Below are positions 20,714 to 30,665 of a stretch of DNA of 64,000 nucleotides, piece after piece (the first letter of the stretch is position 1; each line of letters opens with the position of its first letter). Made by a program: the position numbers and the translations under genes. A model generated the notes under the pieces. It saw only the letters and a program-made list of their open reading frames with translations, did no database searches and was not told the DNA's origin. The DNA comes from Arsenophonus melophagi (GTDB taxonomy: Bacteria > Pseudomonadota > Gammaproteobacteria > Enterobacterales > Enterobacteriaceae): contig JAVYJS010000001.1 of assembly GCA_032378655.1 (NCBI GenBank), positions 52,564-116,563 of the forward strand, written 5' to 3'.

Positions 20714-21211
20714 ATGAAGATTAGTTTAATCGCAGCAATGGCTGCAAATCAAGTGATTGGTTTAAAAAATAACATGCCATGGTCGTTATGCGCTGATTTA
20801 ACGTGGTTTAAGCATAATACATTAAATAAACCAGTGATCATGGGGCGTATAACTTATGAAGCCATAGGTAAACCTTTACCTCAACGTCTGAATATTATTC
20901 TTAGTCAAAAATATTCTAGTAATAATCAGGAAGTCATTTGGGTTCATTCCATTGATGATGCTTTAGAAATAGTTAAAGAAGCAGAAGAAATAATGATTAT
21001 AGGCGGTGGAAGAGTTTATGAATCATTCTTGCCTTTTGCGCATCGTCTATATCTAACTCATATAGATGCAGAAATAATTGGTGATACCTATTTCCCTATT
21101 TATGAGGTTCATGAGTGGTATTCTATATTTATAGAATACCATGAAGCAGACGAAAAAAATTCTCATAATTATTATTTTGAGATATTAGAACGTTGTTTAA
21201 AAACTAATTAA
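20714..21211 (+). CDS. folA: Dihydrofolate reductase
   Basis: FolA reduces dihydrofolate to tetrahydrofolate. The 165 residues (159 in E. coli) carry the catalytic aspartate in CADLTWFKHNTLNKPVIMGR, the NADPH-binding IIGGGRVYESFL, and the C-terminal HNYYFEILER. I chose the ATG at 20714, which starts MKISLIAAMAANQVIG as the family does; the frame is open from 20660 but the extra 18 residues are unrelated. The neighbour relation to apaH (here convergent) is as in E. coli. A few extra residues extend the C-terminus. No trimethoprim-resistance type substitution is obvious. Confidence 0.96.
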   Translation: MKISLIAAMAANQVIGLKNNMPWSLCADLTWFKHNTLNKPVIMGRITYEAIGKPLPQRLNIILSQKYSSNNQEVIWVHSIDDALEIVKEAEEIMIIGGGRVYESFLPFAHRLYLTHIDAEIIGDTYFPIYEVHEWYSIFIEYHEADEKNSHNYYFEILERCLKTN

Positions 21212-21333
21212 ATCGTCTTATGTGAAAAACATAAGATACCATGTAATACGTCTGTATTTTATTATTGGTATTTAAAGCAAACATGAATTTATTACTTTCA
21301 TTCTATTGTTACTGATTTAACATAAAATGTTAT

Positions 21334-22155
21334 TTATCTTTTTTTTATAAACGCAGGTTGAAAAAAATACTTTTTATCTTCCCAGCAAAGCAAAGTTAAT
21401 TTCCCGCCCCAACAACAACCTGTATCCAGTCCATAAATTCCATGAGGTGTTCCTTTTCCTTCTATAGAAGCCCAATGACCAAAAATAATAGAATATTCTT
21501 GCGGTATCTGTCGTGGTAAATTGAACCAAGGTTTTAAATAAAAGGGGGTGCTTTCAGGTTTATTTTTCCATGCCATATTTAACTTTCCATCAGGAAAACA
21601 ATAGCGCATTCTTGTTAGAACATTAATATTAAACCGTAAACGGGATAATCCTTTTAAGTTAGGTGACCAGTTGTTTGTTACAGGGCCGTACATAGTGTCG
21701 ATGAATAAAGGGTAGTTATCACTATGAAGAATAGTTTCTACTTCTTGAGCACACATTTGAGCTGTTGCTAAATCCCACTGTGGTGTGATTCCGGCATGTG
21801 CCATGATAATTTTTTTCTTATTGTCTACTTGTAACAATGGTTGAAATCGTAACCAATTAACTAATTCATTAACATCTGGAGCATTTAGTAGTTGTTTTAG
21901 TTTATTTTTAGGTGTATCATGAAAAATTTTTGCATATACTCCAATAAGATTGAGATCATGATTACCTAGTACTATTTTAGCAGATGTTCCTAATTGTTTA
22001 ATATAACGTAAAACTTTTAGGGAATCTGGACCACGAGCGATTAGATCACCGGTAAGCCATAAAATATCCTTTTTTGGCTCAAATTTTACTTGCTTGAGAA
22101 GGGCTCTCAATTCACGATAGCAACCATGAATATCTCCGATAAGATAAGTAGCCAT
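21334..22155 (-). CDS. apaH: Bis(5'-nucleosyl)-tetraphosphatase (symmetrical)
   Basis: ApaH cleaves Ap4A to two ADP and also acts on Np4-capped RNA ends. The 273 residues (280 in E. coli) hold the metallophosphoesterase motifs YLIGDIHGC, WLTGDLIARGP, VLGNHDLNLI, MAHAGITPQWD and FGHWASIEGKGTP in order. I chose the ATG at 22155, two bases after the apaG stop, matching the family start MATYLIGD; a TTG six bases upstream is also in frame. It is the last gene of the lptD-surA-pdxA-ksgA-apaG-apaH operon, the same order as in E. coli. It converges on folA. Confidence 0.96.
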   Translation of the reverse strand: MATYLIGDIHGCYRELRALLKQVKFEPKKDILWLTGDLIARGPDSLKVLRYIKQLGTSAKIVLGNHDLNLIGVYAKIFHDTPKNKLKQLLNAPDVNELVNWLRFQPLLQVDNKKKIIMAHAGITPQWDLATAQMCAQEVETILHSDNYPLFIDTMYGPVTNNWSPNLKGLSRLRFNINVLTRMRYCFPDGKLNMAWKNKPESTPFYLKPWFNLPRQIPQEYSIIFGHWASIEGKGTPHGIYGLDTGCCWGGKLTLLCWEDKKYFFQPAFIKKR

Positions 22156-22157
22156 AA

Positions 22158-22535
22158 TCAATTTATAAGCTTTGGGATTGCAAGACGAAAAACTGGGATA
22201 TCAACATAAAACTGTTTGCCATCACTATCTGACATTACATAGTGTCCTTCCATCGTTCCAATTGGCGTTTCTATGATAGTACCACTTGTATAGCGATATT
22301 CAGCACCAGGGTGAATGATTGGTTGTTCTCCTAAAACCCCTTGTCCTTGTATTTCTGTGCGTTTACCATCACTATTGGTAATTAGCCAATAGCGACTTAT
22401 TAATTGTACTGCTGTACGGCCAAGATTTCGAATAGAAATTGTATAGGCAAAAATAAACCTAGCATCTTCTGGTAACGATTGATTTTCAATATATACACTT
22501 TGAACTTGTATGCAAATGTTTGGTTCATTGAGCAT
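22158..22535 (-). CDS. apaG: ApaG, DUF525 / Co2+-Mg2+ efflux-associated protein
   Basis: The product has 125 residues, exactly the E. coli length, with the family's fibronectin-III-like beta fold and the glycine-rich loop GQGVLGEQPIIHPG. The section YRYTSGTIIETPIGTMEGHY is strongly conserved. Its biochemical role remains unsettled; the name Co2+/Mg2+ efflux protein comes from old cobalt-resistance phenotypes in enteric bacteria. It sits between ksgA and apaH with tight spacing, so operon transcription is likely. Confidence 0.95.
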   Translation of the reverse strand: MLNEPNICIQVQSVYIENQSLPEDARFIFAYTISIRNLGRTAVQLISRYWLITNSDGKRTEIQGQGVLGEQPIIHPGAEYRYTSGTIIETPIGTMEGHYVMSDSDGKQFYVDIPVFRLAIPKLIN

Positions 22536-22554
22536 AGTTCCCCCAATTTTATCA

Positions 22555-23367
22555 CTATAAAATTGTCGTTTTAGCCAACATTTGAGCTAACTTAGAATAA
22601 GTTTCTACTGAAATATTTTCAGCGCGACAGTTTGGATCAATATCTAATTTAACAAAATCCTGCATACTAAATAAATCTCGTAAACTATTACGAACTGTCT
22701 TACGTCGTTGATTAAATGCCAGGGTAGTAATTCGACTTAATGCTTTAAAATCATAAATAGAGTAATCATTTAGTCTATGAGGAATGAAACGTACTACAAC
22801 TGACTCCACTTTTGGCGCTGGAGTAAAAGCTGATGATGGTACAACTACAATAGGGATTATCTGACAATAAAGTTGCGCTATAATACTAAGACGGCCATAT
22901 TCTTTAGTATTTTTCATCGCAGTTAAGCGATTAGCAACTTCCTTTTGTAGCATCAAGTGCATGTCAGAGATAGCAGTAGTATAAGTAAAAAGATGGAACA
23001 TTAATGGGGTTGAAATATTGTAAGGAAGATTACCAAAAACTCTAATGGGTTGACCTTGTTCTTGTGCTATTTTACTAAAATCGATTTTTAAGGCGTCTTT
23101 TGCTATAATGGTTAATTTAGTATTAATATCAGGATAGGTACTTAAACGGGCGGCAAGATCACGATCTAGCTCTATTACTGTCATATGCTCTATGTGCTCA
23201 CTAACAGGTAATGTCAAAGCACCTAAACCAGGACCAATTTCAACAATAGCTTGATCAGTTTTTGGATTAAAAACAGTAACTATATTTTCAATAACAAATG
23301 GATCAGTTAAAAAATTTTGACCGAAACGCTTTCGAGCAACGTGCCCTTGATAGATTCGTTTATTCAT
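22555..23367 (-). CDS. rsmA: 16S rRNA (adenine1518-N6/adenine1519-N6)-dimethyltransferase
   Basis: RsmA (KsgA) dimethylates two adjacent adenosines near the 3' end of 16S rRNA, a late checkpoint of 30S assembly. The 270 residues (273 in E. coli) contain the SAM-binding EIGPGLGALTLPV, an acidic residue in VIELDRDLAARL, and the catalytic NLPYNISTPLMFHL. The C-terminal domain with FNQRRKTVRNSLRDLF is intact. Its start overlaps the end of pdxA by 8 bp, which indicates coupled translation. Confidence 0.97.
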   Translation of the reverse strand: MNKRIYQGHVARKRFGQNFLTDPFVIENIVTVFNPKTDQAIVEIGPGLGALTLPVSEHIEHMTVIELDRDLAARLSTYPDINTKLTIIAKDALKIDFSKIAQEQGQPIRVFGNLPYNISTPLMFHLFTYTTAISDMHLMLQKEVANRLTAMKNTKEYGRLSIIAQLYCQIIPIVVVPSSAFTPAPKVESVVVRFIPHRLNDYSIYDFKALSRITTLAFNQRRKTVRNSLRDLFSMQDFVKLDIDPNCRAENISVETYSKLAQMLAKTTIL

Positions 23368-24355
23368 TGTTATTTTTGATCATGCTGATAGCTAATTTTA
23401 AGGCAGTTATGAAACTGTTTGCATTTGCTTTTCCACTTCCTGCTAATTCAATGGCTGTACCATGATCAACTGATGTCCTGATAAATGGTAAACCTAAAGT
23501 AATGTTTACCGCACTTCCAAAACTTTGATGCTTAAGAACAGGTAAGCCTTGATCGTGATACATCGCTAAGATTGCATCAGCTTGGCTCATATATTTTTTC
23601 TGAAATACGCTATCTGCTGGAAAAGGGCCATACAGTTTCAACCCTTCATAACGTAATTGCTTAATGACTGGGATGATAGTGTTAATTTCCTCATAGCCAA
23701 TATATCCACATTCACCAGCATGCGGATTTAATCCACAGATATAAATAATGGGTATTTTAATGCCAAATTTAGCTTTTAGCTCACTATTTAATATATAAAT
23801 GACTTGTTGCAAGAGGTTAAAAGTAATAGTATCTGCAACCTTTTTAAGCGGTACATGAGTCGTTGCAAGGGCAATACGCAATGTTTCTGTTGCTAACATC
23901 ATGACCGCTTTTTTAACTTTAGTTCTTTTAGCTAAGAATTCAGTATGTCCTGTAAAAGAAATTCCTGCATCGTTAATGATTCCTTTGTGGACAGGGCTAG
24001 TAACCAATGCCGAAAATTCACCAGTCATACATCCATCACATGCACGAGTAAGCGTTTCTATTACATAGGTGCTATTTTTTTTATTTAGTTGCCCTACTTT
24101 AACTGTTGTTGGTAATTTTATTGGTAAAATCGTCAATGTTTTAGCAGATTGACCATGTTTTATTGATCCAGGCTCATAGACCGTTAATTTTAACTCTAAA
24201 CCAAGTTGATTAGCTCGATTAATTAGTAGATCAGGGTCAGCGCAAACAACTAATTGAACGGGCCAATTTTGTTGAGCCAGTTCAATTAAAAGATCAGGAC
24301 CTATCCCAGCTGGCTCACCACCTGTAAGAACGATAGCGTTAGTTATTTTTTTCAT
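23360..24355 (-). CDS. pdxA: 4-hydroxythreonine-4-phosphate dehydrogenase
   Basis: PdxA oxidises 4-phosphohydroxy-threonine in the DXP-dependent route to pyridoxal phosphate. The 331 residues (329 in E. coli) retain the metal-binding histidines in ATTHVPLKKV, GLNPHAGECG and AMYHDQGLPVLK, and the N-terminal TGGEPAGIGPDL. It lies between surA and ksgA as in E. coli, 8 bp behind surA and overlapping ksgA. Retention fits a symbiont that makes its own or its host's vitamin B6, although the other pathway genes cannot be checked here. Confidence 0.96.
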   Translation of the reverse strand: MKKITNAIVLTGGEPAGIGPDLLIELAQQNWPVQLVVCADPDLLINRANQLGLELKLTVYEPGSIKHGQSAKTLTILPIKLPTTVKVGQLNKKNSTYVIETLTRACDGCMTGEFSALVTSPVHKGIINDAGISFTGHTEFLAKRTKVKKAVMMLATETLRIALATTHVPLKKVADTITFNLLQQVIYILNSELKAKFGIKIPIIYICGLNPHAGECGYIGYEEINTIIPVIKQLRYEGLKLYGPFPADSVFQKKYMSQADAILAMYHDQGLPVLKHQSFGSAVNITLGLPFIRTSVDHGTAIELAGSGKANANSFITALKLAISMIKNNNE

Positions 24356-24363
24356 AAAGATTA

Positions 24364-25662
24364 CTATGCGTCATGATCATTAAGAATTTTTACATAAGCA
24401 GATGCGCGTAATTCTTGCATCCACATTTCTGCTTCTTCATTAAATTTACGGTTAAATAATAATTGATAGGCTTTATTTTTCTTTTCTACATCGGTTTTAT
24501 CAACTTGACGAGTATCTTCTAATTGAATCAGATGCCAACCAAAAGAGGAATGGATTGGTTGGCTTATTTCCATTTTATTTAAATGCATTAAACTATTCCG
24601 AAACGCAGGATCATAAACATTGAGTATATTCCAACCAAGTTCACCACCACCTAATGCAGAATTAGGATCTTGTGAGTATTTTTTAGCTGCTTCAGAAAAA
24701 GTTATTTGCCCAATTTTAATTTTCTGCGCAATTTTTTGTATTTTTTTGAGTGCTTGCTCGCTATTCATAATAGGCGATTCCTTAATAAGGATATGACGAG
24801 CTTTTACTTCAGTAAAAGAAGTGGGTATATTCCCCCTCTTGATATCATGCAGTTTTAAAATATGAAATCCAATCTCAGAACGTATCGGTCCAATGATATC
24901 ACCTTTTTTTGCATAATAAATTTTTTGAGCAAAAACGGTTGGTAGTTCTTTAATTTTTCTCCAGCTCATATTGCTAACTTTTAATGTATTATGTTTATCA
25001 GAGTAAGTAATGGCAAGCTGGATAAAATCAGCGCCTTGTTTTAATTGATCAAAAATTTTATTTACAGTATCCACTGCTAATTGTTTCTGTGTATTTGTTG
25101 GATTTTCTGATAATGGAATTAATATATGACTTAAATTTACCTTGGTATCCTGATTGGCTTGGGCATTAAGTTTGGCAACCAATGAATCTACTTCTTGTGG
25201 TAAAATCATGATCCGCTGAGCGACTTCATTATTACGTACTTCTGCAATCATCATCTCTTTACGAACATCGCTACGATAATTCTGTACATTCATGCCATTC
25301 ATCAATAATCTTTGCTGCAATTGGTCCAGTGTTAATCCATTTTGTGTTGCAAAATTGGCAATCGCCATGTCTATTGCTTGATCAGGAATGTTAATTCGCA
25401 TTTTTTCAGCTATTTGTATAATAATTTTATCTATAATTAAGTGTTCTAATATTTGGTGACGTAATGTCTGTTCATTAGGAATTTTATTTTCTGTATTTTT
25501 AGTATTGATTCTGATCATACGTAACATATTATCTACGTCACTTTTTAGCACAATATCATCATTAACAATAGCCATTATTTTATTTAGTGGTTGTGGTGAT
25601 GCTAACGTAACCATACTAATTGAAAACAACAACCCAATAATTAGATTTATCCAATAATTCAT
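24364..25662 (-). CDS. surA: Periplasmic chaperone/peptidyl-prolyl isomerase SurA
   Basis: SurA escorts outer-membrane proteins, notably LptD, through the periplasm. The 432 residues (428 in E. coli) begin with a signal peptide (hydrophobic NLIIGLLFSISMVTLA, then a plausible cleavage site before SPQP). An N-terminal chaperone domain is followed by two parvulin domains, marked by VNLSHILIPLS and EIGFHILKLHDI, then by EVKARHILIKESP and SSFGWHLIQLEDTR. It is located directly after lptD in the same orientation, coupling the chaperone with its main client. No lesions are visible. Confidence 0.96.
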   Translation of the reverse strand: MNYWINLIIGLLFSISMVTLASPQPLNKIMAIVNDDIVLKSDVDNMLRMIRINTKNTENKIPNEQTLRHQILEHLIIDKIIIQIAEKMRINIPDQAIDMAIANFATQNGLTLDQLQQRLLMNGMNVQNYRSDVRKEMMIAEVRNNEVAQRIMILPQEVDSLVAKLNAQANQDTKVNLSHILIPLSENPTNTQKQLAVDTVNKIFDQLKQGADFIQLAITYSDKHNTLKVSNMSWRKIKELPTVFAQKIYYAKKGDIIGPIRSEIGFHILKLHDIKRGNIPTSFTEVKARHILIKESPIMNSEQALKKIQKIAQKIKIGQITFSEAAKKYSQDPNSALGGGELGWNILNVYDPAFRNSLMHLNKMEISQPIHSSFGWHLIQLEDTRQVDKTDVEKKNKAYQLLFNRKFNEEAEMWMQELRASAYVKILNDHDA

Positions 25663-25760
25663 AGCATTCTCATTTTCTATTATATTATGGCTTCATTCTA
25701 TTTTAAGTTTCTCTTGTGAGAGAAACAATCGTAACTTTATTAGAAGGCTCGTTGATAGGA

Positions 25761-28088
25761 TCAAAGACCACGAGTCAACATATCCTGTGTTCTTAAATAA
25801 GAATTATTATTATTATCTAAGCCCTTTAATTCTAAATTAATTGACCATCGATTATCATAGTTAATGCTGAAGTTTTTTTCCGTCCATCTCATGATTTTAC
25901 GCTCATAGCCCATATTAATTGACCAGCAGCAAGTACTATATTGTAAACTAATTAATCGACTGATTGATTGATTTTTTTTCAAATCATGATAGAATGACGC
26001 AACCAATCCCCAGTGATCACCTAATGGCCAACTGATTATCGCACCAAGCTGAGAAATTCCTCTTTGAGAAATTGGAGCTGCTTCTTTAAGCGTTGCTTGA
26101 ATATAATCTCGGTCTACAAAACGATAATTGAGTTGAACTAAGCGATCTGCGTCAATACGATATTCTGTTATAACATTACTCATAGCAATATCACCGAGGC
26201 GTTTATCATATTGGATAGCACAACGTAATTGCCAATTATCAGTTAGTCTTAGATAAGCATCACTTACTAGTAATAGCGGGCTACTATTACTTTTATCTAC
26301 AATTAATACATCAGAATTTTCTATTTTTGGATGTTGAAAATAGTATATGTGGCCTAAAGAAAAATTAAACCGTTCAGTTAATTTTTTATCATAAATACGT
26401 GTCGTAATACCAGCCATTAATTGGTTAGCTGAAGCGATACGATCGAGCCCACTATACATGCGGTTACGGAATAAACCGTTATAGCTAACCTGCAGTAAGG
26501 ATGAATCATAATTATTAATATCACTTTGATCGCGATAAGGCACGTACAAATATTGTACACGCGGCTCTAATGTGTGTACATAATTGCTATTTATCAATAG
26601 ACGGCGTTCAAAAACGAATTTCGCATCGGAAGTTATTAAAGGTAAGATACGTATAACCTGTTTTTTTAGTGTACTATTTTTTAGATTAGTAGGAATATCC
26701 TGACTATAGTAGGTAGCCATTACCTTTATAGTATTGTTAATACTTGCCCCATCATAATGTAGTGGTAGATTTAATTCTGGTTCGATATGTAGACGCGTAG
26801 CATCAGGATTATTGGCTGCAGCACTGGTAATATTGGCTGCTTGAGCATATATTTTTATATTAAATGGTCCAAGATCATGTTTATAATAATTAAGGTCTAA
26901 TTGAGGGTCCTTTTTATAGGCTTTATTATTCTGAGAATCAATAAACATCTGAAATTGCTTATGTGTTAATGTTGCATTCCAATTCGGCTTTACATAACTC
27001 ATACTCAATTTTTGAGTGATATATTCGTCAGTACTTTTACCATATTTAGATGTAAAATCTATAAAATATTTTGAGTCGCTCACTTTTGTGTAGTCAATAT
27101 TAAAATGCCATACTTGGTCCAGTATGCCAGAATGTCTCCAATATAAAAGCCAGCGATTATCGCTATTGTAAGCAGGGTATTTCCCACTATTTTTATCTTC
27201 GATGTAGCTGCGATCGTTCTTGAGCCAATCAACAGCTATGGTACCGCTTCCAGCAATAGTTAGATAACGAATTTCGTTATTCAATTTTACACCACGAGAT
27301 GCAATCACTTGTGGTGTAATAGTCCAATCATAATTAGGTGCAATATTCCAATAAAAAGGGATCTCTAAGTTAAAACCAGAACTTTTAGAATAATTACTGC
27401 TAGGGAATAAAAATCCAGAATGACGCTTGTTTCCAATAGGAAAATGTAAATAGGGACTATAAAAAATAGGTAAATTCGCAATACGAAAGCGCGCATTTAA
27501 TATTTTAGCTAGTTCTTCTTCGCGATCCAAAATAACTTTGGAGCCAAAAACACTCCAACTATTATTACCTTGAGGACAAGTAGTAAACGTGCCTTGTTCT
27601 AAAATAGAATAGCGACTTTCATCCCTTAATTTTATTTTATTTGCATAACCTCGTCCTTGACGACCTACCATGAAATAGTGACCTGTTTCAACATCAGTAT
27701 CTTTATTATTTAGATTTAACCATACTTTGTGTCCTTTGAGGATGATTTTTAGATCATCATAATGTACATTTCCTTTTGCAAGTATTGTGCGCACTAGATT
27801 TTGGTTTATTGCTGATTTTTGGGTCAATATAACTTCATCTGCGGTGAGAGTATGGTTGCCTTGTTGAATATTGACATTACCTTTATACTTAATGAAATTG
27901 TGATGTTCAGCAACTACATCTTTTGCTGTTATATATATAGGTAGATCCTTAAGATTACCTTTCATGACTGATTTAGTATATATCGGTACTCCTAGCATAC
28001 ATTGCTCTTGTAGGGCAGCATAGGTCTGTTGGCTATGACTGGTAATCCAAATCATGGTAGCAAAAAGTGTTGAGTAACTATTTTTCAT
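25761..28088 (-). CDS. lptD: LPS-assembly protein LptD
   Basis: LptD is the outer-membrane barrel that inserts lipopolysaccharide into the outer leaflet. The 775 residues (784 in E. coli) have a signal peptide ending near residue 25, an OstA/LptA-like domain (GNVNIQQGNHTLTADEVIL) and a long beta-barrel. All four cysteines needed for its disulfides are present: C30, one in FTTCPQGNN near residue 169, and the pair C720-C721 in YSTCCWS. This implies continued oxidative folding, consistent with surA next door and lptM at 35 kb. The symbiont therefore probably still makes lipopolysaccharide. It is divergent from djlA, as in E. coli. Confidence 0.96.
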   Translation of the reverse strand: MKNSYSTLFATMIWITSHSQQTYAALQEQCMLGVPIYTKSVMKGNLKDLPIYITAKDVVAEHHNFIKYKGNVNIQQGNHTLTADEVILTQKSAINQNLVRTILAKGNVHYDDLKIILKGHKVWLNLNNKDTDVETGHYFMVGRQGRGYANKIKLRDESRYSILEQGTFTTCPQGNNSWSVFGSKVILDREEELAKILNARFRIANLPIFYSPYLHFPIGNKRHSGFLFPSSNYSKSSGFNLEIPFYWNIAPNYDWTITPQVIASRGVKLNNEIRYLTIAGSGTIAVDWLKNDRSYIEDKNSGKYPAYNSDNRWLLYWRHSGILDQVWHFNIDYTKVSDSKYFIDFTSKYGKSTDEYITQKLSMSYVKPNWNATLTHKQFQMFIDSQNNKAYKKDPQLDLNYYKHDLGPFNIKIYAQAANITSAAANNPDATRLHIEPELNLPLHYDGASINNTIKVMATYYSQDIPTNLKNSTLKKQVIRILPLITSDAKFVFERRLLINSNYVHTLEPRVQYLYVPYRDQSDINNYDSSLLQVSYNGLFRNRMYSGLDRIASANQLMAGITTRIYDKKLTERFNFSLGHIYYFQHPKIENSDVLIVDKSNSSPLLLVSDAYLRLTDNWQLRCAIQYDKRLGDIAMSNVITEYRIDADRLVQLNYRFVDRDYIQATLKEAAPISQRGISQLGAIISWPLGDHWGLVASFYHDLKKNQSISRLISLQYSTCCWSINMGYERKIMRWTEKNFSINYDNRWSINLELKGLDNNNNSYLRTQDMLTRGL

Positions 28089-28279
28089 TATTCTGTGTGT
28101 AGTTCCTTCATCAATTTATCATGTAGCGAAAAGTTCAACAATTAGCACACTGAACAGTTCTGATCTGTATAAACCACTGAACTCTGTATAAACCATTAAC
28201 TATAAATTTCAGGTTATTAGGCGACGAGTAGTATGATAATGCAAAATAATATTCAGAGCACTGAGGAATTAAGAATTTT

Positions 28280-29098
28280 ATGCGCTATTGGGGAAAAATT
28301 ATTGGTGTAATATTCGGAATGATGTCCGGCACTCATATTTTAGGCGTTATCATCGGTTTTATCATTGGTCATGCCTATGATACAATATCAGAGCATAACA
28401 AGTTAAAGAAAACCAGAGCTAAAAAGAGCTTCAAGTCGCTTTTGTTCATCAGTATATTTCAAACTTTAGGACATGTAACTAAAGCAAAAGGCAGAGTTAC
28501 TGAAGTAGATATTACATTAGCAACAAACTTAATGAATAAAATGCAGTTGCATGGTGATGCTAGAATTTCAGCACAAAATGCTTTCCGTGAAGGTAAAAAG
28601 AAAAATTTTCCTCTAAGAGGAACGTTGAAAAAAATACGGCGTGTTTGTTTTTATCGATTTGATCTTATACAAATGTTTCTGGAAATCCAAATACAAGCTG
28701 CTTTTTCTGATGGCAATTTACATCCTAATGAGCGTAAAGTGTTGTGTATTATTGCAGAAGAATTAGGTATTTCACGCAATCAGCTTGAACAATGCTTAAA
28801 TATTATGGAGAACGGTAGACTGTTTGAGCATAATGGTAACTATTCTTATGACTCAGATCATTACAGACATACTGTTCAAAGACCAACCTTAGCAGATGCC
28901 TGTAAGGTATTAGGTGTTCATCCAAATGATAAACACATTAAAATTAAACGAGCTTATCATAAATTAATGGCTGAACATCATCCAGATAAGTTAGTAGCTA
29001 AAGGGTTACCTCCAGAAATGATGGAGCTTGCTAAACAAAAAACACAATCCATTCAAGCGGCTTATAATTTAATTATAAAAAAATGTAACTTCAAATAA
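28280..29098 (+). CDS. djlA: Membrane-anchored DnaJ-like co-chaperone DjlA
   Basis: DjlA is a type III J-protein that stimulates DnaK at the inner membrane. The 272 residues (271 in E. coli) begin with a glycine-rich membrane segment (VIFGMMSGTHILGVIIGFII) used for anchoring and dimerisation. A TerB-like central domain and a C-terminal J domain follow, the latter with the essential HPD in MAEHHPDKLVAKGLP at about residue 235. GAGGA lies upstream of the ATG. The divergent placement relative to lptD is as in E. coli. Keeping three periplasm or membrane chaperones (SurA, PpiD, DjlA) in one window is notable given that tig is lost. Confidence 0.95.
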   Translation: MRYWGKIIGVIFGMMSGTHILGVIIGFIIGHAYDTISEHNKLKKTRAKKSFKSLLFISIFQTLGHVTKAKGRVTEVDITLATNLMNKMQLHGDARISAQNAFREGKKKNFPLRGTLKKIRRVCFYRFDLIQMFLEIQIQAAFSDGNLHPNERKVLCIIAEELGISRNQLEQCLNIMENGRLFEHNGNYSYDSDHYRHTVQRPTLADACKVLGVHPNDKHIKIKRAYHKLMAEHHPDKLVAKGLPPEMMELAKQKTQSIQAAYNLIIKKCNFK

Positions 29099-29128
29099 TT
29101 TATAGTGCATTTGTACTTGTACGATATA

Positions 29129-29173
29129 AATGTTTGTTTATTTAGTTTATCAAAAACTAAATAAACAAACATT
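29129..29173. terminator. Hairpin with 20-bp perfect arms between djlA and corA
   Basis: Arms 29129-29148 and 29154-29173 are exact reverse complements around a 5-nt loop. It lies between convergent genes, 31 bp after djlA. A smaller 8-bp dyad follows at 29221-29241. A terminator role is plausible but no T-tract adjoins the stem. Confidence 0.6.
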
Positions 29174-29408
29174 ACAGGTTAAGTAGCCATATAATGCTAA
29201 AATTCTCGCATAATTTTAATGCTGTTGTATTTAACAACAGCGTAAAATAATGTTCGCACAGTTTAACTGATATAAAAATCGATCATCAATAAAATTGCTT
29301 GAAAATTGCTTAGTTGAATGAAAATCAATGAACATATAATTGTTAAAAGGCATTAGGTTTTATCTCTACAAACCTGTCAATGTATTCAATATTTTGAAAA
29401 TAGATCAA
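29174..29408. other. Remainder of the djlA-corA spacer
   Basis: Apart from the two dyads, this convergent spacer holds nothing I can identify. A short tandem duplication (AAAATTGCTTG followed by AAAATTGCTTA) occurs near 29288-29312. In E. coli djlA and corA are not neighbours, so a rearrangement junction must lie here. Confidence 0.5.
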
Positions 29409-30359
29409 TTATAACCAATTTTTTCGTTTAAAATAAAGATATGGCGCCAATCCCGCTATAATCATGAATATGATTGCCGCTGGATAGCCAAAACGCCATC
29501 CTAATTCTGGTATGAATTCAAAATTCATACCGTAACTAGATGCGACGAGTGTTGGTGGTAAAAAAATTACAGAAACAACAGAGAAAATTTTAATAATACG
29601 ATTTTGTTCAATATTAATAAAACCCATTGCAGCTTGCATAAGGAAGTTTACTTTTTGAAATAGTGATTCGTTATGGGGTAACAATGATTCAATATCACGC
29701 AAACCGTCTCTTGCCTGCTCTAACTGAGCTATTGGCAATCGTGCTCGACGAATCAAAAAATTTAATGCTCTTTGGCTATCCATCAAACATAATCGTACCT
29801 TCCAGCCAATATCTTCTTGTTCTGCTAAATTTGAAAGCGCGCTATCAAGCTCATCTCCTTGTTTACCTTCTAAAATAATTTGGCTTAACGATTCCAAAAC
29901 ACTGTAAATATTTTCTATTACATTAGCAAGCTGTTCAATGTTTGTTTCAAACAAATCTAAAAACAACTCATAAGCATTAGCATCGATGAGTTTTTGACTT
30001 CTTAAGCGCATACGGTATAAACGAAAAGCTTGAAAATCACGCTCACGTAAGGTATACAATCGACCATTGTGAAAAGTAAACGCAACTGTTGAGTTGCCAA
30101 CATGTTCATTACTATCTTGATAGTAAAAAAACGAATGAATATGTAAACCATCTTCATCCTCAAAAAAACGCGCTGAAGCTTCAATATCAGTTAGTTCAGA
30201 TGGGGTTACTAATAATTGTTTCAATTCAGTTCGTACGATTTGCCGCTCTTGCTCATTGGGCTCCATCAAATCCACCCATATAGCATCTTGCAGTATTTTT
30301 CCTTTATCAAGTTCAAGACGAGATAAATAGTGATTGTCTAATTTAAATGCCAAGAGCAT
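29409..30359 (-). CDS. corA: Magnesium/cobalt transporter CorA
   Basis: CorA is the pentameric inner-membrane Mg2+ channel. The 316 residues equal the E. coli length. The large cytoplasmic funnel domain is followed by two C-terminal membrane helices, the first ending in the universal pore motif YGMNFEFIPELGW, and a basic tail (YLYFKRKNWL). The ATG is preceded by ACAGGAGGCG, a very strong ribosome binding site. It lies next to uvrD, as in E. coli, but here is separated from it by the eroded end of uvrD. Confidence 0.97.
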   Translation of the reverse strand: MLLAFKLDNHYLSRLELDKGKILQDAIWVDLMEPNEQERQIVRTELKQLLVTPSELTDIEASARFFEDEDGLHIHSFFYYQDSNEHVGNSTVAFTFHNGRLYTLRERDFQAFRLYRMRLRSQKLIDANAYELFLDLFETNIEQLANVIENIYSVLESLSQIILEGKQGDELDSALSNLAEQEDIGWKVRLCLMDSQRALNFLIRRARLPIAQLEQARDGLRDIESLLPHNESLFQKVNFLMQAAMGFINIEQNRIIKIFSVVSVIFLPPTLVASSYGMNFEFIPELGWRFGYPAAIIFMIIAGLAPYLYFKRKNWL

Positions 30360-30489
30360 ACTTTGGCGCCTCCTGTAGAATAAAAATATTTAAATAAATA
30401 GCGCATGAATAAGTAACATTAAGTAACATAATGCTTATTGCTTTAAAGCAATAATTTTCCATGACTCTTATTCTAATCTTGTATAGATG

Positions 30490-30665
30490 GTCAGAAATCA
30501 TTTGATTTCTTCGCTCTGAAATCTATCTGCAAACGATAACACTCATTATTCTCTTCTAAACTCATAATAGTTCCTTTACCTACAAAAACTTATGATGATG
30601 AACTTGCTGGCCTAGTGCACATCGCACTATAATTGTGATGTTTTGTGTACAAAATTGGTGGTGAT
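30490..30665 (-). pseudogene. uvrD: Eroded 3' end of uvrD (Tudor-like domain)
   Basis: Downstream of the uvrD stop, shifted frames still read QVHHHKF and then GTIMSLEENNECYRLQIDFR. These align with QRVRHAKF and GTIVNMEGSGEHSRLQVAFQ near the C-terminus of E. coli UvrD. In-frame stops and at least one frameshift separate these pieces from the helicase core. The region thus preserves the former C-terminal Tudor-like domain as a pseudogene fragment. Confidence 0.85.
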